From Streptomyces sp. Ru72 (GTDB lineage: Bacteria; Actinomycetota; Actinomycetes; Streptomycetales; Streptomycetaceae), in contig NZ_PQSR01000008.1 of NCBI RefSeq assembly GCF_002920635.1, positions 1 to 64,000 on the forward strand: 64,000 nucleotides of DNA, written 5' to 3'. Both the position numbers and the translations under genes were made by a program. The stretch's first letter is position 1, and every line of letters begins with the position of its first letter. The notes under the pieces were generated by a model. That model did no database searches. It was not told the origin of the DNA and was given only the letters and a program-made list of their open reading frames with translations. This document shows positions 55,615 through 64,000 of this stretch, in pieces.

Positions 55615-56736
55615 CTCCGCGTCCTCGCCGACCCCCGCGCAGTCGTACGGGTCCTTCAGCCAGCCGTCCGGCAGCACCACCCGGTTGTTGCCTGACGTAC
55701 GGCCCCGGGGCCCGTCGGCGCCGGACGGCCAGGGCTGGTCGAGGTCCAGCTCGTCGAGGCCGGCCCGCAGTTCCTGAAGGGAGGAGGTGATCGCGAGCCG
55801 CTTGCGCATCTCGGAGCCGACCGCGAAGCCCTTCAGGTACCAGGCCACGTGCTTGCGGAAGTCGATGACACCGCGCGACTCGTCGCCGAGCCACTCGCCG
55901 AGCAGGGTGGCGTGCCGGACCATGACGTCGGCGACCTCGCGGAGGGCCGGCCTGGCGATGTCCTCCGTCCGCCCCTCGAAAGCCGCCACCAGGTCCGCGA
56001 ACAGCCACGGCCGCCCCAGGCAGCCGCGCCCCACGACCACCCCGTCGCAGCCCGTCTCGCCCACCATGCGCAGCGCGTCCTCGGCGGACCAGATGTCGCC
56101 GTTGCCCAGCACCGGGATCTGAGGCACATGCTCCTTCAGCCGCGCGATGGCGTCCCAGTCCGCCGTGCCGCCGTAGTGCTGGGCGGCCGTACGTCCGTGC
56201 AGCGCGATGGCCGTCACGCCCTCCTCGACGGCGATCCGCCCGGCGTCGAGGTAGGTGATGTGGTCGTCGTCGATGCCCTTGCGCATCTTCATGGTGACCG
56301 GGAGGTCGCCCGCGCCGCTGACCGCCTCGCGCAGGATCGCCCGCAGCAGGTTCCGCTTGTAGGGCAGCGCGGAGCCGCCGCCCTTGCGGGTCACCTTCGG
56401 CACCGGGCAGCCGAAGTTGAGGTCGATGTGGTCGGCGAGGTCCTCCTCCGCGATCATGCGGACGGCCTTGCCGACGGTCGCCGGGTCCACGCCGTACAGC
56501 TGGATCGACCGAGGGCGCTCGCTCACGTCGAACTTGATCAGCTGCATGGTCTTCTCGTTGCGCTCGACCAGCGCCCGCGTCGTGATCATCTCGCTCACGA
56601 ACAGGCCCTTGCCGCCACTGAACTCTCGGCACAGCGTGCGGAACGGCGCGTTCGTGATCCCGGCCATGGGCGCGAGCACGACGGGCGGCCGGACGGTGTG
56701 CGGGCCGATCTGCAAGAGGGACTCGGTCATGGGCAT
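55594..56736 (-). CDS. dusB: tRNA-dihydrouridine synthase
   Basis: A ~380-residue flavoenzyme. FMN-barrel motifs are LAPMAGITNAPFRTLC near residue 22, IDLNFGCPVPKVTRKGGGSALPY near 110 (with the catalytic Cys in GCP), and VLGNGDIWSAEDALRM near 215. It reduces uridines in the D-loop of tRNA. Start is ATG 56736 or 56730, the longer frame to 56760 has no signal. It ends 22 bases from the sulfatase stop in the convergent direction. Confidence 0.93.
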   Translation of the reverse strand: MPMTESLLQIGPHTVRPPVVLAPMAGITNAPFRTLCREFSGGKGLFVSEMITTRALVERNEKTMQLIKFDVSERPRSIQLYGVDPATVGKAVRMIAEEDLADHIDLNFGCPVPKVTRKGGGSALPYKRNLLRAILREAVSGAGDLPVTMKMRKGIDDDHITYLDAGRIAVEEGVTAIALHGRTAAQHYGGTADWDAIARLKEHVPQIPVLGNGDIWSAEDALRMVGETGCDGVVVGRGCLGRPWLFADLVAAFEGRTEDIARPALREVADVMVRHATLLGEWLGDESRGVIDFRKHVAWYLKGFAVGSEMRKRLAITSSLQELRAGLDELDLDQPWPSGADGPRGRTSGNNRVVLPDGWLKDPYDCAGVGEDAELDTSGG

Positions 56737-56817
56737 TGCCCCATTGTCGCGTATCGCCAATGATCATGTATCACTCATTAGTTAGACGCACTATCAATGT
56801 CGGCGTACCATGGGCCC

Positions 56818-58263
56818 ATGCCCGAGCTCAGCCACCGCCGACGTCTGCTGGTGCTCGCGATCTGCTGCATGAGCCTGCTGATCGTGAGCCTCGACAACAC
56901 CGTCCTGAACGTGGCGCTGCCCTCGATGCAGCGGGAACTGCATGCGAGCGTGTCCGGCCTGCAGTGGACGATCGACGCGTACACGCTGGTCCTGGCCTCG
57001 CTGCTGATGCTCGCGGGTTCGACGGCCGACCGGATCGGCCGCAAGCGGGTCTTCATGGCGGGCCTGATCGTCTTCAGCGTCGGCTCCCTGCTGTGCTCGC
57101 TCGCGCCGAACCTCGAACTGCTGGTCGTGTTCCGCATGGTGCAGGCGGTGGGCGGTTCGATGCTCAACCCGGTCGCGATGTCGATCATCACCAACACGTT
57201 CACCGACGCCCGTGAGCGCGCCCGCGCGATCGGTGTGTGGGGTGCCGTGGTCGGCATATCCATGGCCGCCGGCCCGCTGGTCGGCGGGCTGCTGGTCGAG
57301 TCGGTCGGCTGGCGGTCGATCTTCTGGGTCAACCTCCCGGTGGGGCTGGCCGCGCTCCTGCTCACCCTGCGCTTCGTCCCCGAGTCCCGCGCGCCCAAGG
57401 CGCGTCGCCCGGACCCGGTCGGCCAGCTGCTGGTGATCGCCCTGTTCGGCTGCCTGACGTACACGATCATCGAGGCCCCGGACGCGAGTGCCGCGAGGAT
57501 CGTGCCGTTCGCCGTGGTCGCGTTCGCGGCCCTGCTCGGCCTGCTCTGGTACGAGCCGCGCCGCGCCGAACCGCTCATCGACCTGCGCTTCTTCCACTCG
57601 GCGCCGTTCAGCGGGGCCACGGTGATCGCCATCAGCGCGTTCGCGGCCCTCGGCGGCTTCCTGTTCCTGTCCACGCTCTACCTGCAGAACGTACGCGGAC
57701 TGGACGCGCTGCACGCGGGTCTGTGGATGCTGGCGCTGGCGGCCCCGACGATGCTGTGCGCCCCGCTGTCCGGCCGCCTGGTCGGCAACCGCGGGCCGCG
57801 CCTGCCGCTGCTGGTGGCGGGCTGCGCGATGACCGCGAGCGCGGTGCTGTTCGCGGCCTTCGAGGCGGAGACGTCGAACACCACGCTGCTCGTCGGCTAC
57901 GTCCTGTTCGGCATCGGCTTCGGCTTCGTCAACGCCCCCATCACCAACACCGCCGTCTCCGGCATGCCCCGTGCCCAGGCCGGCGTCGCCGCGGCGGTCG
58001 CCTCCACCAGCCGCCAGCTCGGCCAGACCCTCGGCGTGGCGGTGGTCGGCGCGGTGCTGGCCTCCGGTGTGACGGCGTCGGCGTACAGGCAGACCTTCGT
58101 CTCGGCGGCCCGCCCCGGCTGGTGGATCCTCGTCGCCTGCGGTGCGGCCGTGCTGATACTCGGGGCGCTCACCACGGGCCGGTGGGCCAGGGGGACGGCC
58201 GAGCGCACGGCCGACCGGCTCGAGTCCCCCGAGGTTCGTGAGGCCTCCGGCGTCTCCGCCTAG
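56818..58263 (+). CDS. MFS drug exporter, DHA2/EmrB-QacA type
   Basis: A 481-residue transporter with 14 hydrophobic segments. Motif D1-like LDNTVLNVALPSM is near residue 25, and motif A GSTADRIGRKRVF near 72, with the motif C-like Gly/Pro repeat GISMAAGPLVGGLLVESVGWRSIFWVN near 145. It would expel lipophilic or antibiotic compounds by proton antiport. ATG 56818 begins the family-typical SHRRRLLVL segment; ATG 56797 is an alternative. The upstream stretch near 56760-56796 is AT-rich and may be a promoter. Confidence 0.9.
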   Translation: MPELSHRRRLLVLAICCMSLLIVSLDNTVLNVALPSMQRELHASVSGLQWTIDAYTLVLASLLMLAGSTADRIGRKRVFMAGLIVFSVGSLLCSLAPNLELLVVFRMVQAVGGSMLNPVAMSIITNTFTDARERARAIGVWGAVVGISMAAGPLVGGLLVESVGWRSIFWVNLPVGLAALLLTLRFVPESRAPKARRPDPVGQLLVIALFGCLTYTIIEAPDASAARIVPFAVVAFAALLGLLWYEPRRAEPLIDLRFFHSAPFSGATVIAISAFAALGGFLFLSTLYLQNVRGLDALHAGLWMLALAAPTMLCAPLSGRLVGNRGPRLPLLVAGCAMTASAVLFAAFEAETSNTTLLVGYVLFGIGFGFVNAPITNTAVSGMPRAQAGVAAAVASTSRQLGQTLGVAVVGAVLASGVTASAYRQTFVSAARPGWWILVACGAAVLILGALTTGRWARGTAERTADRLESPEVREASGVSA

Positions 58264-58276
58264 CGCCTCCCACGGC

Positions 58277-59197
58277 TCACGCGGCGCTCCGCTCCAACGC
58301 GATCGCCTGCAGCTTCTCCAGCCGCTCCCGCGACTCCCGGTCCGCCGGCGCGTAGGTCACCATCCGGGGCCCGTTGTGCGGCCCGAGCCACAGATCGGTG
58401 TGGTCGAGAGTCAGCAGGCCCACGTGGGCGTTGCGGAACTGCTTGCGCTTGCTGCGGGCGCCGACCACCTCGTGCAGCTCCCAGGCCTCGCGGAACTCGG
58501 CGGACTCGGTCATCAGCCGGTTGAGCAGCATCTTCCAGGCGGGCTCACCGAGGTGGTCGGCCATGTTGGCGCGGAACTTGGCGGCCATCAGCCGCATGGT
58601 CGCCTCGTGCTCGACGATCGCCGCCCGCCAGTCCGGGTGCGTGTAGCACAGCACCATGCAGTTGCGGTCCGCCGGCGGGACGGCGTCGAGGTCGCACATC
58701 AGCAGCCCGTAGGTGCGGTTGTAGGCGAGGATGTCGTACCGGCTGTTGGAGATGCAGGCCGGGAGCGGCTCGAGCTGTTCCAGCAGGATGCGCTGGGCCT
58801 CGGTGACGGACGGGCAGTGCGCGCCGGGTGCCGGGTCGACGGCACCGGCCAGGTTGAACAGATGGGCCCGCTCGCTGGCGTCGAGCAGCAGCGTGCGGGC
58901 CAGGGCGTCGAGGACCTGGACGGACACCTGGATGTCCCGGGCCTGCTCGAGCCACGTGTACCAGGTGACACCGACCGCGGCGAGCTGCGCGACCTCCTCA
59001 CGGCGCAGCCCCGGGGTGCGGCGGCGCCGGCCGCGGGGCAGCCCGACCTGCTCGGGGGTGATGTGCTCGCGGCGGTGCCGCAGGAACGCGGCCAGTTCAT
59101 GCCGCCGGATCTCGGATGCGCGCCGATCGGGCGCCTCCGCCTCCCGGTCCGTCCGTGTCTCGCGGACCGCCACCGTCTCCTGCACCATCGTCGCCAT
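58277..59197 (-). CDS. XRE-family MmyB-like regulator of the divergent MFS exporter
   Basis: A 306-residue regulator. The helix-turn-helix has RTPGLRREEVAQLAAVGVTWYTWLEQAR near residues 55-82, and the C-terminal MmyB-like domain has YDILAYNRTYGLLMCD near 148. It resembles the regulator at 4616 in architecture. ATG 59197 is preferred: GGGGG is directly upstream and the longer frame begins within the operator region. It is divergent from the MFS gene at 59299 with a palindromic site between them. Confidence 0.92.
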   Translation of the reverse strand: MATMVQETVAVRETRTDREAEAPDRRASEIRRHELAAFLRHRREHITPEQVGLPRGRRRRTPGLRREEVAQLAAVGVTWYTWLEQARDIQVSVQVLDALARTLLLDASERAHLFNLAGAVDPAPGAHCPSVTEAQRILLEQLEPLPACISNSRYDILAYNRTYGLLMCDLDAVPPADRNCMVLCYTHPDWRAAIVEHEATMRLMAAKFRANMADHLGEPAWKMLLNRLMTESAEFREAWELHEVVGARSKRKQFRNAHVGLLTLDHTDLWLGPHNGPRMVTYAPADRESRERLEKLQAIALERSAA

Positions 59198-59237
59198 GCC
59201 CCCAGCCTGCCGCTCCGCGGAGCCTGTTTCCAGGTAG

Positions 59238-59270
59238 TCCTGGTACCAGGATAAAGACACTCTGGTACCA
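59238..59270. promoter_or_regulatory. Operator candidate between the XRE regulator and MFS gene
   Basis: A perfect palindrome TCCTGGTACCAGGA (59238-59251) is followed 22 bases later by a second CTGGTACCA (59262-59270). Two copies spaced by two helical turns fit binding of a dimeric regulator. The sites overlap the region where the MFS promoter must lie (the stretch GATAAAG, 59250-59256, is a possible -10). Confidence 0.65.
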
Positions 59271-59298
59271 CGCTGAGGGGCGGCGGAGCCTTGCTGGT

Positions 59299-60726
59299 GT
59301 GACCGAGACTCTCACTTCCCCTACCGTCCGCTCGCCGGTGGCGACCCCACGGCTCGGCGGGCTCGGACTGTTCACGGTGCTGCTGGGCGCGGCACTGCCC
59401 CTCATCGACTTCTTCATCGTCAACGTCGCCCTCCCGACGATCGGCAGGGACCTGCACGCGGGCGAGTCCGTCCTCGAACTGGTCGTCGCCGGGTACGGGG
59501 TGTCGTACGCCGTGCTGCTGGTGCTCGGTGGCCGGCTGGGCGACCTGTTCGGCCGGCGTGAGTTCTTCCTCTACGGGATGGCCGCCTTCGGTGTGACCTC
59601 GCTGGCGTGCGGGCTCGCCCCGACGGCCTGGACGCTGGTGGCGGCGCGGGTCGCGCAGGGCGCGGCGGCCGCGGCGATGCTGCCGCAGGTGCTCGCCACG
59701 ATCCAGGCGGCGACCAGCGGGCAGCGCCGCGCCAAGGCGATGGGCCTGTACGGCGCGACGGCCGGTCTGTCCATGGTGGCCGGGCAGATCCTCGGCGGAG
59801 TGCTGGTGGCGGCGGACATCTGGGGCACCGGCTGGCGTTCGGTGTTCCTCGTCAACGTGCCGGTCGTGGTGGTCGGCCTGTTCCTGGGGGCGCGGGCGGT
59901 GCCGGAGACCCGCTCACAGCACCCGGAGCCGGTGGACGGGCCTGGCACGGTGCTGCTCGCCGTCTCACTGCTGACCCTGCTGGCGCCGCTGACCGAGGGC
60001 CGGGCCGCGGGCTGGCCGCTGTGGACCTGGCTGGCACTGGCCGCGTTCCCGTTCGCGGCGTGGGCGTTCTACGCGGTGGAGCGCCGCGCGGACCGGCAGG
60101 GCCGTACGCCGCTGGTGCCGCCGAGCCTGTTCGCGCTCACGTCGCTGCGGCGCGGGCTGGTGATGATGGTGCCGTTCTCGATCGGGTTCAGCGGGTTCAT
60201 GTTCGTGATCGCGGTGTCGCTGCAGCAGGGCGCGGGGCTCGGGCCGGTCCCCGCCGGCCTGGCGCTGACGCCGATGGCGGTGGCGTTCTTCGTGGTCTCG
60301 CTGTACGGGCCGCGGCTGGTCGCCCGCTTCGGCACCCGGGTGGTGACCGCCGGGGGGCTGATCCAGGCGGTCGGCATCGGGCTGCTGGTCCTGACCGCCT
60401 GGCGCTCCTGGCCGCACCTGGGAGTGTGGGAGCTGCTGCCGGGCGCGGCGGTGGCGGGCGCGGGCCAGGCGCTCCAGCTCCCCATCGTGATGCGGATCGT
60501 CCTTTCCGAGGTACCGACGGCGCGGGCGGGCGTCGGCAGCGGTGTCATGGTGACGACGCAGCAGTCGGCGCTTGCGCTGGGCGTGGCGACGCTCGGCACG
60601 CTGTTCCTGACGCTGGTTCCGGGCATGGGCATGCGCGACGCCCTGGTGACGACGCTGCTGGTCCAGCTGGCCGGCATCGCGCTGACGGCGGCGCTGAGCC
60701 TGCGCCTGCCGCGCACGATCGGCTGA
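59299..60726 (+). CDS. MFS drug exporter, DHA2/EmrB-QacA type
   Basis: A 475-residue transporter of the 14-TM family. Motif D1-like PLIDFFIVNVALPTI is near residue 35; motif A GGRLGDLFGRREFF near 82; the motif C-like segment GATAGLSMVAGQILGGVLV is near 155. GTG 59299 is the start because the first membrane span begins ~25 residues later. It is likely regulated by the divergent XRE protein. Substrate unknown. Confidence 0.93.
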   Translation: MTETLTSPTVRSPVATPRLGGLGLFTVLLGAALPLIDFFIVNVALPTIGRDLHAGESVLELVVAGYGVSYAVLLVLGGRLGDLFGRREFFLYGMAAFGVTSLACGLAPTAWTLVAARVAQGAAAAAMLPQVLATIQAATSGQRRAKAMGLYGATAGLSMVAGQILGGVLVAADIWGTGWRSVFLVNVPVVVVGLFLGARAVPETRSQHPEPVDGPGTVLLAVSLLTLLAPLTEGRAAGWPLWTWLALAAFPFAAWAFYAVERRADRQGRTPLVPPSLFALTSLRRGLVMMVPFSIGFSGFMFVIAVSLQQGAGLGPVPAGLALTPMAVAFFVVSLYGPRLVARFGTRVVTAGGLIQAVGIGLLVLTAWRSWPHLGVWELLPGAAVAGAGQALQLPIVMRIVLSEVPTARAGVGSGVMVTTQQSALALGVATLGTLFLTLVPGMGMRDALVTTLLVQLAGIALTAALSLRLPRTIG

Positions 60727-60752
60727 GGCCCCTCGCCCGCTCAGTGGGGGAT

Positions 60753-60789
60753 GCGGCCCCGCACCCCGGTGACACGGGTGCGGGGCCGC
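60753..60789 (+). terminator. Perfect 14-bp hairpin after the MFS gene
   Basis: GCGGCCCCGCACCC pairs with GGGTGCGGGGCCGC over a 9-base loop, 26 bases after the stop. Confidence 0.8.
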
Positions 60790-60867
60790 CGTGTGCTCCC
60801 GCGCCGCGGCCGCGTCCTTTTCGTGATCTCCGGGACAGGCGTCGGCGCCGTCCGGGACAGTGGCTGC

Positions 60868-61326
60868 ATGGCAGCAGCACTGGACTGGAAACTGGTCGTC
60901 GACACGCACGACGCCCCTGCCCTCGCGGACTTCTGGGCGGCGGCGCTGGGGTACGAGGTGGAGGACAACGGTGCGTTGATCAACCGGTTGCTGACGGCAG
61001 GTCAGCTCCCGGAGGAGGCGGTCGCCGAGCACAACGGCACGCGGATCTTCCGGGGTTTCGCCGCCGTCCGGCACCCGGACGACCCGTACGACAAGGAGAC
61101 GGGCGTCGGCCGGGGCCGCCGCATCCTTTTCCAGGACGTCCCGGAGCCGAAGACCGCCAAGAACCGCCTCCACCTCGACGTGCACGCCGGCCCGGACGCC
61201 CGCGAGGCGACGGTCGCCCGCCTGGAGTCCCTGGGCGCGCGTCGCGTCGAGGAGGTGGACAAGGGCCCGGCCGGCCACTGGTGGGTCATGCGGGACCCGG
61301 AGGGCAACGAGTTCTGCGTGGCCTAG
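60868..61326 (+). CDS. VOC-family (glyoxalase-like) protein
   Basis: A 152-residue single-domain protein of the vicinal oxygen chelate family. The N-terminal half has DWKLVVDTHDAPALADFWAAALGY and the C-terminal half has HLDVHAGPDAREATVARL and VMRDPEGNEFCV. Metal ligands cannot be set without a structure. It may bind or detoxify small molecules. ATG 60868 starts the domain directly. It follows the MFS gene but after a terminator, so it is likely separate. Confidence 0.85.
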   Translation: MAAALDWKLVVDTHDAPALADFWAAALGYEVEDNGALINRLLTAGQLPEEAVAEHNGTRIFRGFAAVRHPDDPYDKETGVGRGRRILFQDVPEPKTAKNRLHLDVHAGPDAREATVARLESLGARRVEEVDKGPAGHWWVMRDPEGNEFCVA

Positions 61327-61377
61327 TAGTGGCCCAGCGGCAGCCTCGTATGGACCTGTCGGCCGCCTGGCGGCGGC

Positions 61378-62349
61378 CTAGGGCACGGCGGCAGCCGTCG
61401 CGGCGGGGGCGCCCTCCCGCGTGGGCGGGGCGGCGGTGCCCGTGTGCGCGGCCAGCGCCTTCTCCAGGCGACGGATGTGGTAGTACTGCACGCGCGTGGT
61501 GCGCTGCAGGGCCATGACCGCTCCGAGGAACTGGTCCATCTCGGCGGCCCGGGTGAGGATGTCGTCGGGTACGTTCTCGTCCCGCAGGCAGGCTTCCGCG
61601 TCCTGCGCCAGTACGGCGTGCGCCCAGCCACGCGTGACCGGCTTGTACAGGCCCGGGTGTTTGACCACGATCCGTGCCCGGATGGCGAGATCGTTCTCGG
61701 CGGCTTCCAGATGCAGTCCGGTGTCCTTGTTGCGCGCCCCGAACAGCGGCTCATGGATGTGGTGGGCGTCGAAGCCGTGCTCGACGCAGCCGATCCAGAA
61801 GTCCCAGTCCTCGCCCGCCCTCATGCTCTCGTCGTACCCGCCCACGGCCTGCCAGGCCTCACGGCGGTACAGCGAGCAGTAGAACATGATCAGCCGCTGG
61901 AGCATCAGTTCCCGGCTGTAGGCGGGGAGGGGCACCGCCTGCGGGGGCAGGTCGTCGTCGGTGAAGGTGAAGACGTCCGTCGACGCGATGGCGATGCCGG
62001 GGTCGCCGTCCAGGACCGCGACGGTCTTCTCCAGCATCGTGGGCGCGATCACGTCGTCGGCGTCGAGCGGAAGGATGTAGCGGCCGGCCGCCGCCTCGAT
62101 CCCGGTGTTGCGGGCGGCGGAGACTCCGGCGTTGGCCTGCCGGAGCAGCCGGATGCGCCGGTCGGGGTGGCGGGCGATCAGGCCCTTCGCCACCTCGGCG
62201 GTGTCGTCTGTGCTGCCGTCGTCGACGATGACGAGTTCCCAGTCACGGAACGTCTGGGCGACGACGCTGGACACCGCGTCGGGCAGATAGCGGGCGTAGT
62301 CGTGGCAGGGGATGACCACCGAGACCACAGGGTCGAAGCCGTGGGGCAT
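61378..62349 (-). CDS. Family 2 glycosyltransferase
   Basis: A 323-residue GT-A glycosyltransferase. The nucleotide-sugar motif VDDGSTDDT is near residue 40, the DxD motif LPLDADDV near 94, and the base motif GEDWDFWIG near 175. It has no membrane segment, so it acts in the cytoplasm on a soluble or lipid-linked acceptor, or on a protein. ATG 62349 is chosen because the GT-A fold (VSVVIPCHDYARYLPDAVSSV) begins eight residues later. It is 120 bases after the small repeat protein gene in the same direction. Confidence 0.9.
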   Translation of the reverse strand: MPHGFDPVVSVVIPCHDYARYLPDAVSSVVAQTFRDWELVIVDDGSTDDTAEVAKGLIARHPDRRIRLLRQANAGVSAARNTGIEAAAGRYILPLDADDVIAPTMLEKTVAVLDGDPGIAIASTDVFTFTDDDLPPQAVPLPAYSRELMLQRLIMFYCSLYRREAWQAVGGYDESMRAGEDWDFWIGCVEHGFDAHHIHEPLFGARNKDTGLHLEAAENDLAIRARIVVKHPGLYKPVTRGWAHAVLAQDAEACLRDENVPDDILTRAAEMDQFLGAVMALQRTTRVQYYHIRRLEKALAAHTGTAAPPTREGAPAATAAAVP

Positions 62350-62471
62350 GAGCCGTCTTTCGCTCGGAACGGAAGGGAAGGGACGAGAGGCCCGGAACCA
62401 CGGGTGTCCGGCGCGGGCGCCCCCCCGGCCCTGCGTCAGGGCCACGTCGCAGCGGACCCGCCGATCACGTG

Positions 62472-62879
62472 CTAGCCGATGCCGAGGGTGCGCGCGTGGT
62501 CGCGGTCGGCGTAGTCGCGGTCGGCGTAGTCGGAGTAGTGGCCGGAGCCGTGGTGATCGTGGTGGTGACCGTAGTCACAGATGGTCAGGTTGGCCACGGG
62601 TGCGCAGCAGTAGTCGCTGATGGTGACGTTGGCGATGGGCGGGCAGCAGTGGCCGTAGTCGCTGATCGTGACGTTCGCCAGGTTCTTGCAGGGGTGGTCC
62701 TCCCCCGGTATGAGGGTGACGTCGCCGCTCGTCGGCTGCCCTTGGTGCGCGTACGGGGCCGACGCCGTGAGCGTCTCCTGGCCGAGGGTTGCGGCGAAGG
62801 CGGCCTCCGCGGTGTTGAGCAGTCCAGCGGTTGCGAGTGCGGCCGGCAGAGCCAGGGAGGACATGACACGAGCTTTCAC
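62472..62879 (-). CDS. Secreted Cys/His-rich repeat protein, unrecognised family
   Basis: A 135-residue secreted protein with a signal peptide (residues ~5-30, MSSLALPAALATAGLLNTAEAAFA). The mature part has three imperfect repeats: LANVTISDYGHCCPP, IANVTISDYCCAP and VANLTICDYGHHHDHH. Each repeat has an N-x-T sequence and each is followed by Cys or His pairs. The tail is rich in His, Asp and Tyr (SDYADRDYADRDHA). Seven Cys are visible. GTG 62879 has AAGGAAGG upstream at good spacing. I do not recognise the family. It lies between two glycosyltransferase genes on the same strand. Confidence 0.7.
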   Translation of the reverse strand: MKARVMSSLALPAALATAGLLNTAEAAFAATLGQETLTASAPYAHQGQPTSGDVTLIPGEDHPCKNLANVTISDYGHCCPPIANVTISDYCCAPVANLTICDYGHHHDHHGSGHYSDYADRDYADRDHARTLGIG

Positions 62880-63063
62880 GGTGGTGCCTTCCTTTCGGGG
62901 AGGGAGCTGCCCCGACGGCCGGCGACCTACACGGCAGGGACAGCAGCGCCACCGTAGGATTTGCATACCGTGCGTGGCAAAACGATTACACCGTGCGAGT
63001 GGCGGGGGGGGGACCGAGGCGGCAATGCGAGGGGCAGGGCCCCACGCAGCGGCACCGCTCCGT

Positions 63064-63999
63064 TCAGGACGGGGACAGCACCGCGGTGTCGGCCGGATCC
63101 GGGACGGGCAGCGGATGCAGCACTTCCAGATCCGGCAGCGCCCAGCAGGCGGTGCCCATGTCCCGGGCCATCGCGGCCAGGCCCTCGGTCTCGATGAGGT
63201 ACCGGTACGGGAAGGGCGGAAAGATCAGGCCGTCGCGGTGCAGGTCGGCGCGGACCAGCAGCACGGTGCCACCGACCGAGTCCACCCGGACAAGCCCTTT
63301 GCCGCGCAGCTCGTCGAGGTAGATCCGGCCGAACCCCTTGGGCGGCTGCAGAATGCCGTCGCGAAGCCACCGGGACCAGTCGAGCGTGCCGGCGCCGGGG
63401 TGGAGGACGAAGGTGTTGAGGTCGTACGTGGGTCCCCCGGCCGTGGTGGCGCAGTGCGGGACGACGATGTCCTTGCGCGCCCCGAGCAGCCGCTGGATCA
63501 GGTCGGCCGGGTAGTCGGTGACGTCCACATCGAGCCACAGCACCCACTCCTCGTCGGCAAGGGCCCGGGTGAGCAGGTGGTTGCGCACCTTGGCCAGCAC
63601 CGACCGGCGCCGGCGCTGGAGGCCCGGCTCCCAGCGCGGCCCGGCGACGTGGAGGCCGAAGTCGCGGTGGACGAGGGTGACCCGCCGGTACTCCGCCTCG
63701 AGGCCGGGCAGGACCTGCCGCAGCAGTTCCGGCGTCGAGTCCTCGCTGTCGCCCTCCAGCAGCCCCAGGGAGATCGCCTCACGCGGATAGTCCAGGGAGC
63801 GCAGTTTCTCCAGATAGCCGGGCAGGTGCGCGGCCGCGTCCTTCAGGGGCGTGAGCACCAGCACGAGGGGCCGCTCGCTCGCCGGGCCCGGAGCCGGTTC
63901 GGCAGCCGTGCGCGGTCGTTCGTCGGCCGCTCCCGCGGCGGCGGCGCCGGTCTCGGCGTGGGCGATGTCCCGCGGCTCGATCGGCAGCCGGGTCGCCAT
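63064..63999 (-). CDS. Anp1/GT62-like glycosyltransferase
   Basis: A 311-residue GT-A-type transferase. Motifs are VLVLTPLKDAAAHLPGYLEKL near residue 46, LEGDSEDST near 81 and the DxD-like WLDVDVTDYP near 150. Similar proteins (Anp1/Mnn9 family) extend mannan in fungi; in bacteria they are uncharacterised. Its start is at the right edge of the window, so a longer N-terminus outside the window is possible. It precedes the secreted repeat protein and the GT2 gene on the minus strand. Confidence 0.82.
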   Translation of the reverse strand: MATRLPIEPRDIAHAETGAAAAGAADERPRTAAEPAPGPASERPLVLVLTPLKDAAAHLPGYLEKLRSLDYPREAISLGLLEGDSEDSTPELLRQVLPGLEAEYRRVTLVHRDFGLHVAGPRWEPGLQRRRRSVLAKVRNHLLTRALADEEWVLWLDVDVTDYPADLIQRLLGARKDIVVPHCATTAGGPTYDLNTFVLHPGAGTLDWSRWLRDGILQPPKGFGRIYLDELRGKGLVRVDSVGGTVLLVRADLHRDGLIFPPFPYRYLIETEGLAAMARDMGTACWALPDLEVLHPLPVPDPADTAVLSPS

Positions 64000-64000
64000 G

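Noticed and set aside
55594..56763. Other reading frame of dusB region as a gene
   Set aside because: Shadow of the intact dusB gene.

Overview
The window is from a high-GC actinomycete, almost certainly a Streptomyces. The GC content is very high with strong third-position GC bias, GTG and TTG starts are used alongside ATG, and many genes overlap as ATGA or TGATG. The gene content is typical of the genus: an hrdA-type sigma factor beside dnaG, an Mbl/MreB-like protein, MmyB-type XRE regulators, a class F sortase and two-subunit ABC exporters. From memory, not from a comparison run here, the order acyl-CoA synthetase / carboxyltransferase / mbl, then hrdA / dnaG / FAD reductase / dGTPase / CbiX / narB, then nirBD and ppdK matches the chromosome core of S. 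coelicolor in the SCO24xx-SCO25xx range. Most of the window is therefore conserved chromosome with small accessory inserts.

Layout. 1-4503: end of a malonyl-CoA-type acyl-CoA synthetase, a fused carboxyltransferase, an Mbl-like cytoskeletal protein and a metal-related pair (DUF6153-like and DUF305 lipoprotein). 4616-6472: an XRE regulator divergent from an FMN reductase, then a small double-glycine-leader peptide gene. 7086-14849: an accessory stretch with an unknown protein, an NB-ARC/TPR STAND ATPase, a zinc-ribbon membrane protein, another unknown protein, a frameshifted SnoaL/lumazine-binding-like pseudogene, an atypical SDR and a divergent LysR regulator. 15399-15802: three tRNA genes on the minus strand. 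15958-21766: YtxH-like protein, FGGY sugar kinase and a heterodimeric ABC exporter. 21807-29008: a MITE-like repeat, hrdA, dnaG, an FAD reductase, a dGTPase-like HD hydrolase and a CbiX-like chelatase, all on the minus strand. 29158-31319: a SanA/DUF218 protein and a beta-helix membrane protein.

31383-45096: nitrate reductase, secreted intradiol dioxygenase, gamma-glutamylcyclotransferase-like protein, M4 protease, a secreted C-terminally anchored protein with a class F sortase, a TauE-type exporter, and the nitrite reductase operon (FAD reductase - nirB - nirD). Both the nitrate reductase gene and the nir operon have GlnR-like operators with an 11-bp element period, so together they form a nitrogen-responsive nitrate-to-ammonium pathway. 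45183-53305: pyruvate phosphate dikinase, a ROK repressor and two overlapping glycosidase/debranching-type genes. 53602-61326: an LTA-synthase-like sulfatase-fold protein, dusB, two 14-TM drug exporters (one with a divergent XRE regulator and a clear operator candidate) and a VOC protein. 61378-63999: two glycosyltransferases flanking a small secreted Cys-rich repeat protein.

The most interesting places are the repeat protein with its glycosyltransferases (61378-63999), the Cys-free leader peptide (6254-6472), the STAND ATPase island (7086-12731), GC-rich Streptomyces repeats inserted in frame in two enzyme genes, and a MITE-like element that ends inside the hrdA stop codon. I found no CRISPR array, rRNA, prophage or intact transposase. 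Boundaries of genes with weak ribosome-binding sites are uncertain and are flagged.
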